This document shows, in pieces, positions 36,648-45,886 of a stretch of DNA of 64,000 nucleotides. Position numbers and translations under genes: made by a program. The first letter of the stretch is position 1. Every line of letters begins with the position of its first letter. The notes beneath the pieces were generated by a model. The model ran no database searches, was not told the origin of the DNA, and was given only the letters and a program-made list of their open reading frames with translations. The DNA comes from Vicinamibacterales bacterium (GTDB lineage Bacteria; Acidobacteriota; Vicinamibacteria; Vicinamibacterales; UBA823): the NCBI GenBank assembly GCA_036012125.1, contig DASCOS010000034.1:62001-126000 (forward strand), given 5' to 3'.

Positions 36648-38177
36648 CTACCAGAACGCCACGTAGAGACCAGCTGTAGCTACAAGAACTATCGCCCCTA
36701 ATCCTCGGGCAACCGGATCTGGCGTCAGGTCAAGGTGTGGCGTGACCGAAACCAAGCGCCAGGGTACTGCCCGAGGAGAAGCCGCGGTCAGCGAGAGCAT
36801 GACGATAGTCAGGATTCCAGCGGTAATCGCCATGTGATTGAGAAACGCCGCCTCAGGAAACCACCAGAGCAGGAAAGCATAAATCGGTACACCGAGCAGT
36901 AAAGCTGCCGTCGCTGAGGTCGCCGTCGCCCGAGGCACTAGAAGTCCTACAAGAAACACGGTTACCACTCCTGGCGAAATGAAGCCCCACACCAGTTGGA
37001 TGTATTGAAACACCCCTTCGAAGCGCCCCGGCAACGGCGCAAGTAGACACCCCACAACCACCAGTATTGCTGTCGTTACACGCCCAGTTCGCACCAATTC
37101 ACCCGGAGTTGCACCTGAACGGAACCATCTCTTTACGATATCCATCGTATAAATGGTTGATGCCGAATTCAGCATCGAATCCAGACTGCTCATCACAGCT
37201 CCAAACAGTGCAGCAAATAGCAGGCCGCGTAACCCGGATGGTAGCAAGCGGGCAATGAGAATCGGATACGCCTGATCGCCATTCTCAATTTCCGAACCAA
37301 AAAGTTGGAACGCCATGATCCCAGGAAACACAACGATAAACGGGATCAACAGTTTTAGGCCCGCCGCCAAAATGATTCCGCGTTGCCCCTGCGCAAGAGT
37401 CTTAGCAGCTAGCGTACGCTGCGTGATGAATTGATTAAAACCCCAATAGAAAAGATTCGGAATCCAAATACCAAGGAGAAGTGCGGTCCAGGGCAGCTCA
37501 GGATGATCCGCAGGTAACACCATGTGCAACTTAGCGGCGTTAACGTCGAGAAAAGCCGACAAGCCGCCGACGTGCCGAAGCCCAATGATGGTAACAATTC
37601 CACCTCCCACAAGTAGGGCTAGGCCTTGAAGTAGGTCGGACCAAACGACAGCCTTTAAACCACCATAGATCGTATAGATTCCAGCGATGCCACCTATAAG
37701 CCAGATACCAACTATCAGGTCGAGTCCGAAAATTGCCTCGAGCCCAATCGCGCCTGAATAGAGGACCGCCGCAATCGCGACACCGACATAGGCCACGAGC
37801 ATGTAGACAGCCATAATCGTTCTCGGGACCGGCCCATAACGGTGTTCAAGGAATTCGGGCATCGTGTAAATCCCCAGTCGGAGGAATCGTGGTAATAGCA
37901 CGAGTGCAACAAATACCAGCGTCGCGGCTCCTACCCATTCGTAGCTTGCGATAGCAAGGCCAGCCTGCCCGAAGCTAGACCCCGCCATTCCTACAAACTG
38001 TTCAGTCGAGATATTAGATGCAATTAACGAGAAGCCAATTAGAGACCAGGTGAGCGAACGGCCGGCTAAGAAATAATCCTGAACCGAATGCTCTCGGCGG
38101 GACACATACAGTGACACACCCACAACGGCCACAAGGAAGAGCGCAAACGATAGGTCGTCCCAAAGGGTCCACGTCAC
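36648..38177 (-). CDS. SSS-family sodium/solute symporter
   Basis: Sodium-coupled transporter of the SLC5/SGLT group, 509 aa from the GTG at 38177, which has GAGG 5 bases upstream; a longer TTG start at 38252 would overlap the gene before. About 14 helices. SGLT-type signatures are DYFLAGRSLTWSLIGFSLIASNISTEQFVG, seen in pieces here, and SSLDSMLNSASTIYTMDI, the Na+-site helix. GIYTIYGGLKAVVWSDLLQG is the family signature. Bacterial relatives move sugars such as galactose or N-acetyl sugars; the substrate is not fixed. Second gene of a pair with the ANKH-like protein. Confidence 0.9.
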   Translation of the reverse strand: MTWTLWDDLSFALFLVAVVGVSLYVSRREHSVQDYFLAGRSLTWSLIGFSLIASNISTEQFVGMAGSSFGQAGLAIASYEWVGAATLVFVALVLLPRFLRLGIYTMPEFLEHRYGPVPRTIMAVYMLVAYVGVAIAAVLYSGAIGLEAIFGLDLIVGIWLIGGIAGIYTIYGGLKAVVWSDLLQGLALLVGGGIVTIIGLRHVGGLSAFLDVNAAKLHMVLPADHPELPWTALLLGIWIPNLFYWGFNQFITQRTLAAKTLAQGQRGIILAAGLKLLIPFIVVFPGIMAFQLFGSEIENGDQAYPILIARLLPSGLRGLLFAALFGAVMSSLDSMLNSASTIYTMDIVKRWFRSGATPGELVRTGRVTTAILVVVGCLLAPLPGRFEGVFQYIQLVWGFISPGVVTVFLVGLLVPRATATSATAALLLGVPIYAFLLWWFPEAAFLNHMAITAGILTIVMLSLTAASPRAVPWRLVSVTPHLDLTPDPVARGLGAIVLVATAGLYVAFW

Positions 38178-38224
38178 AGATGCCTCACTACTCACACTTC
38201 GAACGTTCTTACCGGAGCCGTAAC

Positions 38225-39529
38225 CTACGCTAACACTTTCGCCCGCCAGCACGGCCGCGCCAACCAGAGATTCGTTAGCAACCGGCCGATTACAAGCGCT
38301 ACCGCTGCGCTCATTATGCCCACCGCGTCAAATACATGAATACCGATCCAGAGAAAGCCTGCAATTGTGATTATCTCTACACTCGAGGCCAAGGTGATCA
38401 GTGTCGTACGGCGGGTTGTTAAGAGAATCGAGCGCTGCAGCGACAGAACCACCGAAAGTGCAGGTAATAGCACCATAAGCCGTAATGGCGAAATGGCAAA
38501 CTCAGTCAATGCTAATGACAATCCAGAAACATCACGAAACCAGATAATAGCCAATGGAGTATGGGCGACCACCGCTAGGCAGGACGATGAGACTAGTGCA
38601 AGTAATACACCAAACTTACACAACGGACGAAGGTGTTTCATCCGCGGACCCAGTAGCGCAACACCCACCTCCTGAAATGACAAACCAAGACTGCGGAACA
38701 TGAAAGTGAGGCCACTGATTACAGGAAATACGGCTAGCGATTCGACCACCATACGGCTTTGCCCCATCATGAACGTAACCATTGGTTGGGTCCCCATCGC
38801 GAGCATGGCTGTAAGAGCTAACGGAATGTAAAACACCACCGTCTGCCGCATTGTCAGCTGACGTTTCGACCCTGCATCACCGCTCTCAAGGGCGCGCACG
38901 GCGCGACGGGCCATTCGCCCAGACATGATTGCTTCAGCAATGACACCAGTTGACAACGCAAATGTACCGACTGAGGCACCCCGCATGGAGGTAAACAGCA
39001 CCAAAACACCAGCAGTAGCCGCCATTGCCGTAAGGCGGACCAGCGCACCAAAGGCCACATGCCGTGTAAGTCCATGCCTAATCAGTAGTCCTTGTTTGAA
39101 ACGCCTATACCCAATCGCCGCGGGCCACGGTAACAAGAGAACGAGCGCTTGGTGTACTAGGGGACGGATTGCAGTGGGAAGGTTGAGTAGACTTCCCGCT
39201 AACCAGTTGAATACCGGTGGAAATACGACAACCACCACTACAACAGTCAGGAGCCCGCACAGTCCGTACCCAAAGCGACGAAGTGTAAGGTAGCTCTCGC
39301 GATTCTCAGCCAGCACCGTAGCCGCACTCAGCAGCATGACAGCCGGTGATTCTAGAATGAGGCCGAAAGCAAAAGCCACACCGTAAGCAGCTAAGTTCTC
39401 ACGAGCGTCAGGGAGTCTAGCGATGATTGCAGCAATAAACGGGCCCTCCAGTGCCATCATTAACCAGGTACCAGCGAGCGGTGCCCAGAAACGAAGAATC
39501 GCTCGACTAGTTAGGCTTTCCTTGACCAT
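38225..39529 (-). CDS. ANKH-like MOP-superfamily membrane exporter
   Basis: Membrane protein of 434 aa with about 12-13 helices in two related halves. By eye it resembles animal ANKH, the pyrophosphate/ATP/citrate exporter: LAAYGVAFAF...GPxxxL in the N-terminal half, FYIPLALTAMLAMGTQPMV at the second-half start, and FAISPLRLMVLLPALSVVL (ANKH: CVVPLRIFSFFPVPVTV). The family is distantly related to MATE exporters. It lies 48 bases before the SSS symporter gene on the same strand. A MATE assignment is the alternative. Confidence 0.6.
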   Translation of the reverse strand: MVKESLTSRAILRFWAPLAGTWLMMALEGPFIAAIIARLPDARENLAAYGVAFAFGLILESPAVMLLSAATVLAENRESYLTLRRFGYGLCGLLTVVVVVVVFPPVFNWLAGSLLNLPTAIRPLVHQALVLLLPWPAAIGYRRFKQGLLIRHGLTRHVAFGALVRLTAMAATAGVLVLFTSMRGASVGTFALSTGVIAEAIMSGRMARRAVRALESGDAGSKRQLTMRQTVVFYIPLALTAMLAMGTQPMVTFMMGQSRMVVESLAVFPVISGLTFMFRSLGLSFQEVGVALLGPRMKHLRPLCKFGVLLALVSSSCLAVVAHTPLAIIWFRDVSGLSLALTEFAISPLRLMVLLPALSVVLSLQRSILLTTRRTTLITLASSVEIITIAGFLWIGIHVFDAVGIMSAAVALVIGRLLTNLWLARPCWRAKVLA

Positions 39530-39560
39530 GATGATGGACTGGGTCTGCTATGATCGAAAT

Positions 39561-39911
39561 GTGCCTGCCACACTGACTCCATTACGCTCAGTCGCTGATC
39601 TCGACGAGGCGTTGGCTCACTCTGCTAAGAACCCACTTCTTCTTTTCAAGCATTCAGTAGAATGCGGCACCAGCTTAATGGCTCTCGACGAACTTAAGCG
39701 CCACCTCGAAAATGCTTCGGACACTGTGCTTTACCGCCTCATTACGGTCCAGACCGAACGTGAAGTCTCAGACACAACGGTCACCCGACTAGGGGTGCCA
39801 CACAGAAGTCCACAGGTGATTCTTGTCCGTGCCGGCGAAGCAGTCTGGAACGCGTCGCATCTCCAGATTACAGCTAAGGCACTTCGGGCAGCCGAACTCG
39901 GTCACATCTGA
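39561..39911 (+). CDS. ytxJ: YtxJ-type thiol protein (bacillithiol system)
   Basis: Thioredoxin-fold protein of 116 aa from the GTG at 39561. The hallmark LLFKHSVECGTS carries the single redox Cys35; VPHRSPQVILV is the cis-Pro loop region. YtxJ-type proteins are found in bacteria that make bacillithiol and are proposed to act as monothiol bacilliredoxins. ATG codons at 39528-39534 are alternatives but would add residues that overlap the divergent exporter's start. Confidence 0.82.
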   Translation: MPATLTPLRSVADLDEALAHSAKNPLLLFKHSVECGTSLMALDELKRHLENASDTVLYRLITVQTEREVSDTTVTRLGVPHRSPQVILVRAGEAVWNASHLQITAKALRAAELGHI

Positions 39912-40176
39912 TCGACAACCTAGCGCATCTTGAGTCAGGAAACCGTGAGCCCCTGCAACAGGTTTTCGGACAGGACCGAACACGGGATTCTAGCTGATTT
40001 CCTATCTTGCGGAAAGGCTGAGTTTGCCCGTAAACAGATTCCACCAAAGCACCAGAGTTACTTAAACCCCGGGAGACAAGTTCGGGCCCCACCCTGGTGA
40101 GCCGAATTTCGACGAGGTGCCACGAGAATCGATTGCGGTGATAGACTCAAGGGCCCCAACCACAACGTCACTTTCG

Positions 40177-41721
40177 ATGCGATCGCGTTCACTCCTCTCC
40201 GCCGTCCTGTTGTGTCTTCTGATTGCAGGCAACTGCGTAGAAATCCCCTCGGACACGCCACCCCCTGACAGCCAAGTTGGGCCTACTGACGACCGCAGCA
40301 CCCTTAATCAACAGTTCTTAGAAATGTTCGCGCGTGCGTACTATCCCGGTCGAAGTGGCCAAATTATGCTGGTACCGGAGCGCGGCAACGTCCTACTTGA
40401 ACCTGATGATTCCTTCTACCGATTCATGCACGGCTCTCCCTGGGACTACGACGTCGAAGTTCCCTTAATCCTTCATGGCCAGGGCTATATCCGGCAAGGG
40501 ATCTTTGAGGACCCGGTCACTCATCGAGATATCGCTCCTACCGTGGCATCTCTGCTGGATGTGCCTACACCAGCAACAATGAGCGGGACTCCCCTGATTG
40601 CCTCCCTGACGAATGCCACAAATCAACCACGGGTAGTGCTTGTCGCAGTTCTCGATGGTGCCCGTAGAGATTTTTTTGACCAGCACATTGATGACCTGCC
40701 AACGTTAAACCGGCTCAGAAACGAGGGGGCCTGGTACTCCGAAGCACGTATTGATTACTTACCCTCCCTCACGAGTGTTGGACATGCGTCAATAGCAACA
40801 GGAGCTGAGCCTCGGGTGCACGGTGTGGTCGCTAATACCATGTTCGACCGGCGGTTTAATCAGCCGAGCGGACCCTTTCCAGACTTGTCACCAGTAAGCC
40901 TTTACGCTCTCACGATTGCCGACCTGTGGAATTTGGACACCCAGGGAAGGGCCGTGATTATCGGGCAAGGTACTACGGCACGCGCCACGATCCCGATGGC
41001 CGGCCATGGTGGATGTCTCGTCAGCGCTCACTCAACAATCATGGCGATGTTTGACGGCGCGACCGGTGGCTGGGTCACAAACAATGATTGCTACCATCTC
41101 CCCTCTTACGTCGCCGACGATAAGGCAGCTCGTGTTTGGGAATCGGGCGAAAGCTGGTTAGGCCACGAAATCCGCGATAACAGCTCCCTGCTCCGCACTG
41201 GTCGATTCATCACATATCAAGTCGACGCCTTGGTATCAATGATTGAGCGGGAACAGGTAGGCCAGGATGAGATCCCCGACCTGATTTTGGCAAATTTTAA
41301 AACGCTCGATTACATCGGTCATCGCTGGGGCCCAGACTCTGATGAACTCGCTGAGGCACTCCGCGATTTTGACCGAGAGTTTGGACGTGTTATTGAAGCA
41401 TTGGAGTCAGTTGTGGGTGACAATGGTTCCGTCATTATCATCGCCTCTGACCACGGCACACCCGGCGAGCCCGAGGAACCGGACCAAGCCCGTTACTACA
41501 TAACCGATATCATCGAAGCGGTACATGACCGCTTTGATCCTGCTGAGCGCCGGGTCGTTCTGTTTTACGGAGATCCAGCAGACAATCAATTCTTTGTTGA
41601 CCGGTTGCGTCTGGAGAACCTAGGCTTCGACCTCGATAGTGTCGCAACCTATCTCGAGGGTTTACCGTATATCTTTTCAGCATACACCGAAGACGAGGTA
41701 GCTGCGGTAAATGGCCGCTGA
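40177..41721 (+). CDS. Circularly permuted PafA-like alkaline phosphatase-superfamily enzyme
   Basis: Exported phosphatase or phosphodiesterase of 514 aa. After a signal segment (residues 1-20) the protein begins with what is normally the family's C-terminal end: PGRSGQIM (residues 57-64), MHGSPWDYDVEVPLILHG, DIAPTVASLLDVP and SGTPL (to about 140). Next comes the usual N-terminal core: VAVLDGARRD (Asp160), YLPSLTSVGHASIATG (nucleophile Thr199), VANTMFD (Asn220), TLDYIGHRWGPDS (Asp378, His382) and ASDHG (Asp425, His426). The missing seventh ligand is His85 in the moved HGSP block, so all metal ligands are present. The PafA Lys that contacts phosphate (KDR) is replaced by Thr267, with Arg269 kept. 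Start: a GTG at 40117 is the alternative. Confidence 0.85.
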   Translation: MRSRSLLSAVLLCLLIAGNCVEIPSDTPPPDSQVGPTDDRSTLNQQFLEMFARAYYPGRSGQIMLVPERGNVLLEPDDSFYRFMHGSPWDYDVEVPLILHGQGYIRQGIFEDPVTHRDIAPTVASLLDVPTPATMSGTPLIASLTNATNQPRVVLVAVLDGARRDFFDQHIDDLPTLNRLRNEGAWYSEARIDYLPSLTSVGHASIATGAEPRVHGVVANTMFDRRFNQPSGPFPDLSPVSLYALTIADLWNLDTQGRAVIIGQGTTARATIPMAGHGGCLVSAHSTIMAMFDGATGGWVTNNDCYHLPSYVADDKAARVWESGESWLGHEIRDNSSLLRTGRFITYQVDALVSMIEREQVGQDEIPDLILANFKTLDYIGHRWGPDSDELAEALRDFDREFGRVIEALESVVGDNGSVIIIASDHGTPGEPEEPDQARYYITDIIEAVHDRFDPAERRVVLFYGDPADNQFFVDRLRLENLGFDLDSVATYLEGLPYIFSAYTEDEVAAVNGR

Positions 41722-41773
41722 TCGAAACAGTGCGCACTGAAGCCGTGGGGCTTAAGTCTTGGGGAAACCACAT

Positions 41774-43063
41774 CTAGCGGCCAATAATTTCATTGTCACG
41801 AAAGATAGTGTCAACGCGATCTGAGCCAGTCGACAGAATGACAGCCGGCACTCCTGCTAGCTCCTCAAGCCTCGCGACGTAGGTCAGCGCCTCTGCCGGT
41901 AGGGCCTCTTCGCGCTGCACGCCTTCCGTCAACGACGACCATCCGGGTAAGGTCTCATAGACCGGTTCACATGACGCAAGTACTGCCGAATCGGCTGGAA
42001 AGTCATGCAACAGTTCACTTCCCATCCGGTAAGCTGTACAAACCTGAATTTCTTTTAGGCCATCAAGCACATCGAGCTTCGTCACGGCTAGGGCGTCAAT
42101 TCCATTCAAACGCACCGCATAACGCATCGCCACTGCATCAAACCAACCACATCTTCGTGGTCGACCTGTAGATGCTCCGTACTCCTGACCCGATTCACGC
42201 AGACGATCACCCGACGACCCGAAAAGTTCAGTCGGCAACGGACCCTCGCCAACCCGCGTGGTGTAAGCCTTAACAACACCGAGCACCCTATCAATAGCAC
42301 TTGGGGGCACCCCGAGCCCAGTGCACACACCACCGACGGTGGCGTTGGAAGAGGTAACGTATGGAAACGTGCCATGGTCAATGTCGAGAAGAGCGCCTTG
42401 CGCTCCTTCAAACAGAATCGCTTGTCCAGCCTGACGGGCCCGCGACAACCAAAGCGACGAATCAGTTACCCAACCACTAAGACGCTCCCAGGACACAGCA
42501 AGCTGACCCAGGACCACCTTCCAGTCCATTGCAGTCCCAGAAATCAGGCGATTTCTGGCCGCAACGTTCTCTCTGACAATTCCCGCCAAAGCGCCAGTCT
42601 CGGAACAATCCTCTAAATCACCAATCCTAATGCCTCGGCGGCCGACCTTGTCCTCGTAGGCAGGCCCAATCCCGCGCGATGTTGTTCCAATTTTCCGTTC
42701 CCCCCGGCGCGCCTCAGCCAATAACTCTATATCTCGGTGATACGGCATGATCACATGGGCGTTATTACTGATTCGAAGGCGATCGCCAACTTCGATGCCG
42801 AGTGACGCCAGCATTTCAACTTCGCTTAGTAAAGCGTCCAAGTCGATAACAGTGCCATTACCGATGACACACGTGATTTCAGGGTGCAAAATTCCTGAGG
42901 GAATGAGATGCAAAACAAACTTCTGCCCAGATACGTAGACTGTATGACCAGCATTGTGGCCACCTTGATACCGAGCCACGACGCTGAAGCGAGGAGCCAG
43001 TAGATCGACAACCTTTCCCTTGCCCTCATCACCCCATTGTGCACCGAGTACCGCAAGATTCAT
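41774..43063 (-). CDS. purA: Adenylosuccinate synthase
   Basis: Cytoplasmic GTP-dependent enzyme that makes adenylosuccinate from IMP and aspartate in AMP synthesis. The 429 aa protein begins MNLAVLGAQWGDEGKGK, the family signature; YQGGHNAGHT, GTTSRGIGPAYEDK, FEGAQGALLDIDHGTFPYVTSSN and RCGWFDAVAMRYA follow. The ATG at 43063 is preferred to the GTG at 43072 because the signature sits right behind it. It stands alone on the minus strand. Confidence 0.97.
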   Translation of the reverse strand: MNLAVLGAQWGDEGKGKVVDLLAPRFSVVARYQGGHNAGHTVYVSGQKFVLHLIPSGILHPEITCVIGNGTVIDLDALLSEVEMLASLGIEVGDRLRISNNAHVIMPYHRDIELLAEARRGERKIGTTSRGIGPAYEDKVGRRGIRIGDLEDCSETGALAGIVRENVAARNRLISGTAMDWKVVLGQLAVSWERLSGWVTDSSLWLSRARQAGQAILFEGAQGALLDIDHGTFPYVTSSNATVGGVCTGLGVPPSAIDRVLGVVKAYTTRVGEGPLPTELFGSSGDRLRESGQEYGASTGRPRRCGWFDAVAMRYAVRLNGIDALAVTKLDVLDGLKEIQVCTAYRMGSELLHDFPADSAVLASCEPVYETLPGWSSLTEGVQREEALPAEALTYVARLEELAGVPAVILSTGSDRVDTIFRDNEIIGR

Positions 43064-43444
43064 CGTAAACACCCACCCCTGATTCTACCCAACATAATCC
43101 AGTCTCTCGATGGTAGCAAAAGAGAGTACTAAACGGAATGCTTCCAGTCGTAACACCTCTAGCACATTAGCAATGAGCCAGTCTAGGACAGAGAATGCGT
43201 TGATTAAATACATTGAAAGTTCGATCGAACGGTTCCGCTAGAAGTCAAGCAAGAAATACATTGGCCAGAATTCCGATTTGCCGTTGACAACATTCGGTTC
43301 CTTTCCGTAAGTTCTAACCTTCTGAGACCAAGCTTAAGAGCCCCAAGATCGACAATAGCCATGAATCTTAACCAAGACGTTCGGGAGTTGCCAACATTAG
43401 AAACAACAAAGGCAGGCCTCTGCGAGCGCTATGCGAGAGTGTAG
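43064..43444. other. Intergenic region purA / P-loop ATPase
   Basis: This divergent gap of 381 bases holds no gene apart from a possible 27-codon ORF at its end. A perfect palindrome GTTCGATCGAAC lies at 43219-43230. TTGACA at 43284-43289 could be a -35 box for the plus-strand gene, but the -10 at the right distance (TAAGTT, 43308-43313) is weak. No tRNA, terminator or repeat was seen. Confidence 0.4.
43361..43444 (+). CDS. Possible 27-aa leader ORF before the ATPase
   Basis: An ATG at 43361 opens 27 codons (MNLNQDVREL...) ending in TAG at 43442-43444, immediately followed by the ATPase ATG (TAGATG). Such direct abutment fits translational coupling. The peptide has no recognisable motif, the ORF has no strong ribosome site, and it could arise by chance. 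Confidence 0.25.
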   Translation: MNLNQDVRELPTLETTKAGLCERYARV

Positions 43445-44611
43445 ATGATTAGCGGACGGACGTCCGTCGAACGGCGCGTTCTTTCGGCGCTTGAAGCGAC
43501 TCCGGCACGCGTACCAGTCGTACTCGGACCGTGCGGCAGCGGTCGCACCAGTTTCTTACTGCACCTCCGGCAAACGCTTGGGGCAAGCCGCTGTCAGTAT
43601 GTGGACGTCGAACAAATCGCCACGACACCTGAAGGATGTCTGCACGCTCTCACCCTTCATTCACGATTTTCTTACCCGCAGCAAACAGTCTCTTCTGGTA
43701 AGAATGGGTCCGCGGGAGAGGCGTTCCGAGCGACCTTGGCCTTTCTGGAGTCAGCTCGGTCCGATAGTGGTGACCCGGTAGTGTTTCTGTTGGATGAGGC
43801 ACTCGAATTTAGGACTTTTGATAGCTTTCCTGGCCTTCGCTCGGTACTCCGGGACCTAATCCAAGCCCTTCCAACCAGCAGGAACCGCTTTGTACTCAGT
43901 ACGAGGTTTGTAAGTCGGGCGCATCACCTCTTACGAGATGCGTCGGCCGAATACGAGGTAATTCATATGCCGCCACTGTCGGTGGCGGAAATTGCTGACA
44001 GCCTCTCAGACAAATACGCGCCCCAAAACTCACTGGACCGAGCAGAACTTGCACGATCGGTGCACGCTCTGACGGGAGGGCGACCCAGTTACGTCGAACT
44101 TCTTGACGGTGCCATGCGTGAGCTCGGGGCACGAATCGGTAACGACCCGGTTGCAGCTCTAACTAGCCAGATGCAACGAGGGGCGCAACTGTGGGAACGC
44201 TGCCACTTTTATTATGAGCTTCGCGTAAACCGTGCCCGCGGCTACGGTTCTCTAAAGGCCATCCTACAGGTGCTCGCACAAGAAGAACCCCTGACGCTTA
44301 CCGAGATTGCACAGCGTCTCCTTCGAACACCCGGCTCAACAAGGGATTACCTATCTTGGCTAGAAGACGTCGATCTGATTTCGATGCGACAGAAGCGGTA
44401 TGCCTTTACAGATCCCCTTCTTCGCCTGTGGGTGAGACTTCACTGTCGCATGGAACCGCCGAACAAGGAACAGTTAGGACAGGAGGTGCAGCAATTTGCC
44501 CACGCCGTAATGCCTAGTGCGGAACCCTCTCAAACTGTGGTTGCCGGACACGACACCAGTCGCAATTGGGGCCTCGTCGAAACAGACCGAACTATGGATA
44601 GTGCAGAGTGA
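43445..44611 (+). CDS. P-loop ATPase with winged-helix C-terminus
   Basis: ATP-binding protein of 388 aa in the STAND/archaeal-type ATPase group. The Walker A loop is GPCGSGRTSF (residues 28-37), with Arg34 where Lys is nearly invariant; Walker B is VVFLLDEAL (Asp117, Glu118), and LSTRFVSRA may be sensor 1. Residues about 275-335 (LAQEEPLTLTEIAQRLL...STRDYLSWLEDVDLI) form a winged helix for DNA or protein contact. The rest is a disordered tail. Role unknown; relatives include orphan ATPases of many bacteria and archaea. Confidence 0.75.
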   Translation: MISGRTSVERRVLSALEATPARVPVVLGPCGSGRTSFLLHLRQTLGASRCQYVDVEQIATTPEGCLHALTLHSRFSYPQQTVSSGKNGSAGEAFRATLAFLESARSDSGDPVVFLLDEALEFRTFDSFPGLRSVLRDLIQALPTSRNRFVLSTRFVSRAHHLLRDASAEYEVIHMPPLSVAEIADSLSDKYAPQNSLDRAELARSVHALTGGRPSYVELLDGAMRELGARIGNDPVAALTSQMQRGAQLWERCHFYYELRVNRARGYGSLKAILQVLAQEEPLTLTEIAQRLLRTPGSTRDYLSWLEDVDLISMRQKRYAFTDPLLRLWVRLHCRMEPPNKEQLGQEVQQFAHAVMPSAEPSQTVVAGHDTSRNWGLVETDRTMDSAE

Positions 44612-44632
44612 TCTGTCGTTGGAAAGTGAAGG

Positions 44633-45604
44633 TTAGGCACTGTCAGATTTGAGCTGTTCCAGAGCGCATGCGGCTGAGCGTTGCTCGGCTTCCTTTTTGC
44701 TGCAACCCTCCCCTCGGGCGGCAACCCTGTTTCCAACCTGGACAGCCACAGTAAAGACCTTGCGATGATCTGGGCCTGCCTCGGTTACCACAGTGTAGAT
44801 TGGTAACGACTCGCCATGGGCTTGAAGCCATTCCTGAAGCGCTGATTTATGATCATTAGTGAGTATCGTCGGCCGATCATCTCGGCGACGTTCACTAATC
44901 ATGGTTGCAAATTGACACTCAATGAACGCACGAACCGGCTCAATGCCGCCATCAAGAAAAATCGCAGCAACCACCGCTTCGTAAGCATTAGCGATTAGTC
45001 TTTGCTTCGTCCGACCGCCTGACCTTTCCTCACCTTTACCGAGCAATAAGAAATCACCTAATTGCAAGGTCGTACCTAACCTAGCAAGAGTTACAGATGA
45101 CACAAGTAACGCCTTCATCTTCGACTTGTCGCCCTCGTCCCGATCGGGAAACTTGCGAAAGAGTAATTCAGCAACAACGGCGCCCAATACCGCATCGCCC
45201 AAGAACTCGAGTGACTCGTTGTCGAGTGCGCTACTGCTAGGGTCGTCGTGTGCATGCGAGCGATGCGTCAATGCATTCTCAAGAAGCCCGCGATCGCTGA
45301 ACTGGTAGCCGATTACCGTTTCGAGTTTTGCAAAATCCTCCACCCCAGTTCGTTCGGCACTAGTCTCAACAGATGCCTCCATGATCTTACGAGCTTCAGT
45401 GACATCCCCAGAATTGACCCTAACGAGGGTGGTCGGCTTGTTGCCACCTTTCAAACCTGCCAACGCACCCAGCTTGTCAGAAGTTATGATCGCCTGAATA
45501 CCATGGCTTTCAAGCAGCGCCCGCACAATAGTCGCTTCCGCGTCTGATGACGTCGACAGTACAGAAACAAGGTCGTCGCCTGAAACCTTTGGATTACTTC
45601 TCAC
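44633..45604 (-). CDS. rnc: Ribonuclease III with N-terminal DUF2007-like domain
   Basis: Double-strand-specific RNase that trims rRNA precursors and regulatory RNAs. The 323 aa protein is about 90 residues longer than usual. Residues 8-77 (VSVLSTSSDAEATIVRALLESHGI...TLVRVNSGDVTEARKIM) match the small DUF2007 putative signal-transducing fold. Residues 91-225 are the RNase III domain with NESLEFLGDAV (129-139) and its Glu/Asp metal ligands, and 250-318 are the dsRNA-binding domain (KSALQEWLQAHG, CSKKEAEQRSAACALEQL). The two parts are in one uninterrupted frame, so this is a fusion; a start inside would be unusual since no good Met precedes the RNase domain. Confidence 0.92.
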   Translation of the reverse strand: MRSNPKVSGDDLVSVLSTSSDAEATIVRALLESHGIQAIITSDKLGALAGLKGGNKPTTLVRVNSGDVTEARKIMEASVETSAERTGVEDFAKLETVIGYQFSDRGLLENALTHRSHAHDDPSSSALDNESLEFLGDAVLGAVVAELLFRKFPDRDEGDKSKMKALLVSSVTLARLGTTLQLGDFLLLGKGEERSGGRTKQRLIANAYEAVVAAIFLDGGIEPVRAFIECQFATMISERRRDDRPTILTNDHKSALQEWLQAHGESLPIYTVVTEAGPDHRKVFTVAVQVGNRVAARGEGCSKKEAEQRSAACALEQLKSDSA

Positions 45605-45886
45605 GATCGTGTTAGGAAAGCGTCGTTAGAGCCCATCTATACCAAAGTGTCTAACATGAAAAATTTTCAAATGACACATCAAAAACAAATGGTAAGCCAC
45701 GACGATTTGAAACTGGAATATATCAGATGTATCGTAACCACCACAGCAAGTGGTAGCCATGTACCATTAACGGCTCCGGCTCCATAAGAATGACCGATGA
45801 ACTTATCGAGATTTCAGTATCTATCAAGAATATTAGCGCGTCCTAGATCAGTCGACTAAGGGCAACTAGATAGTTAGTTAATCCAC

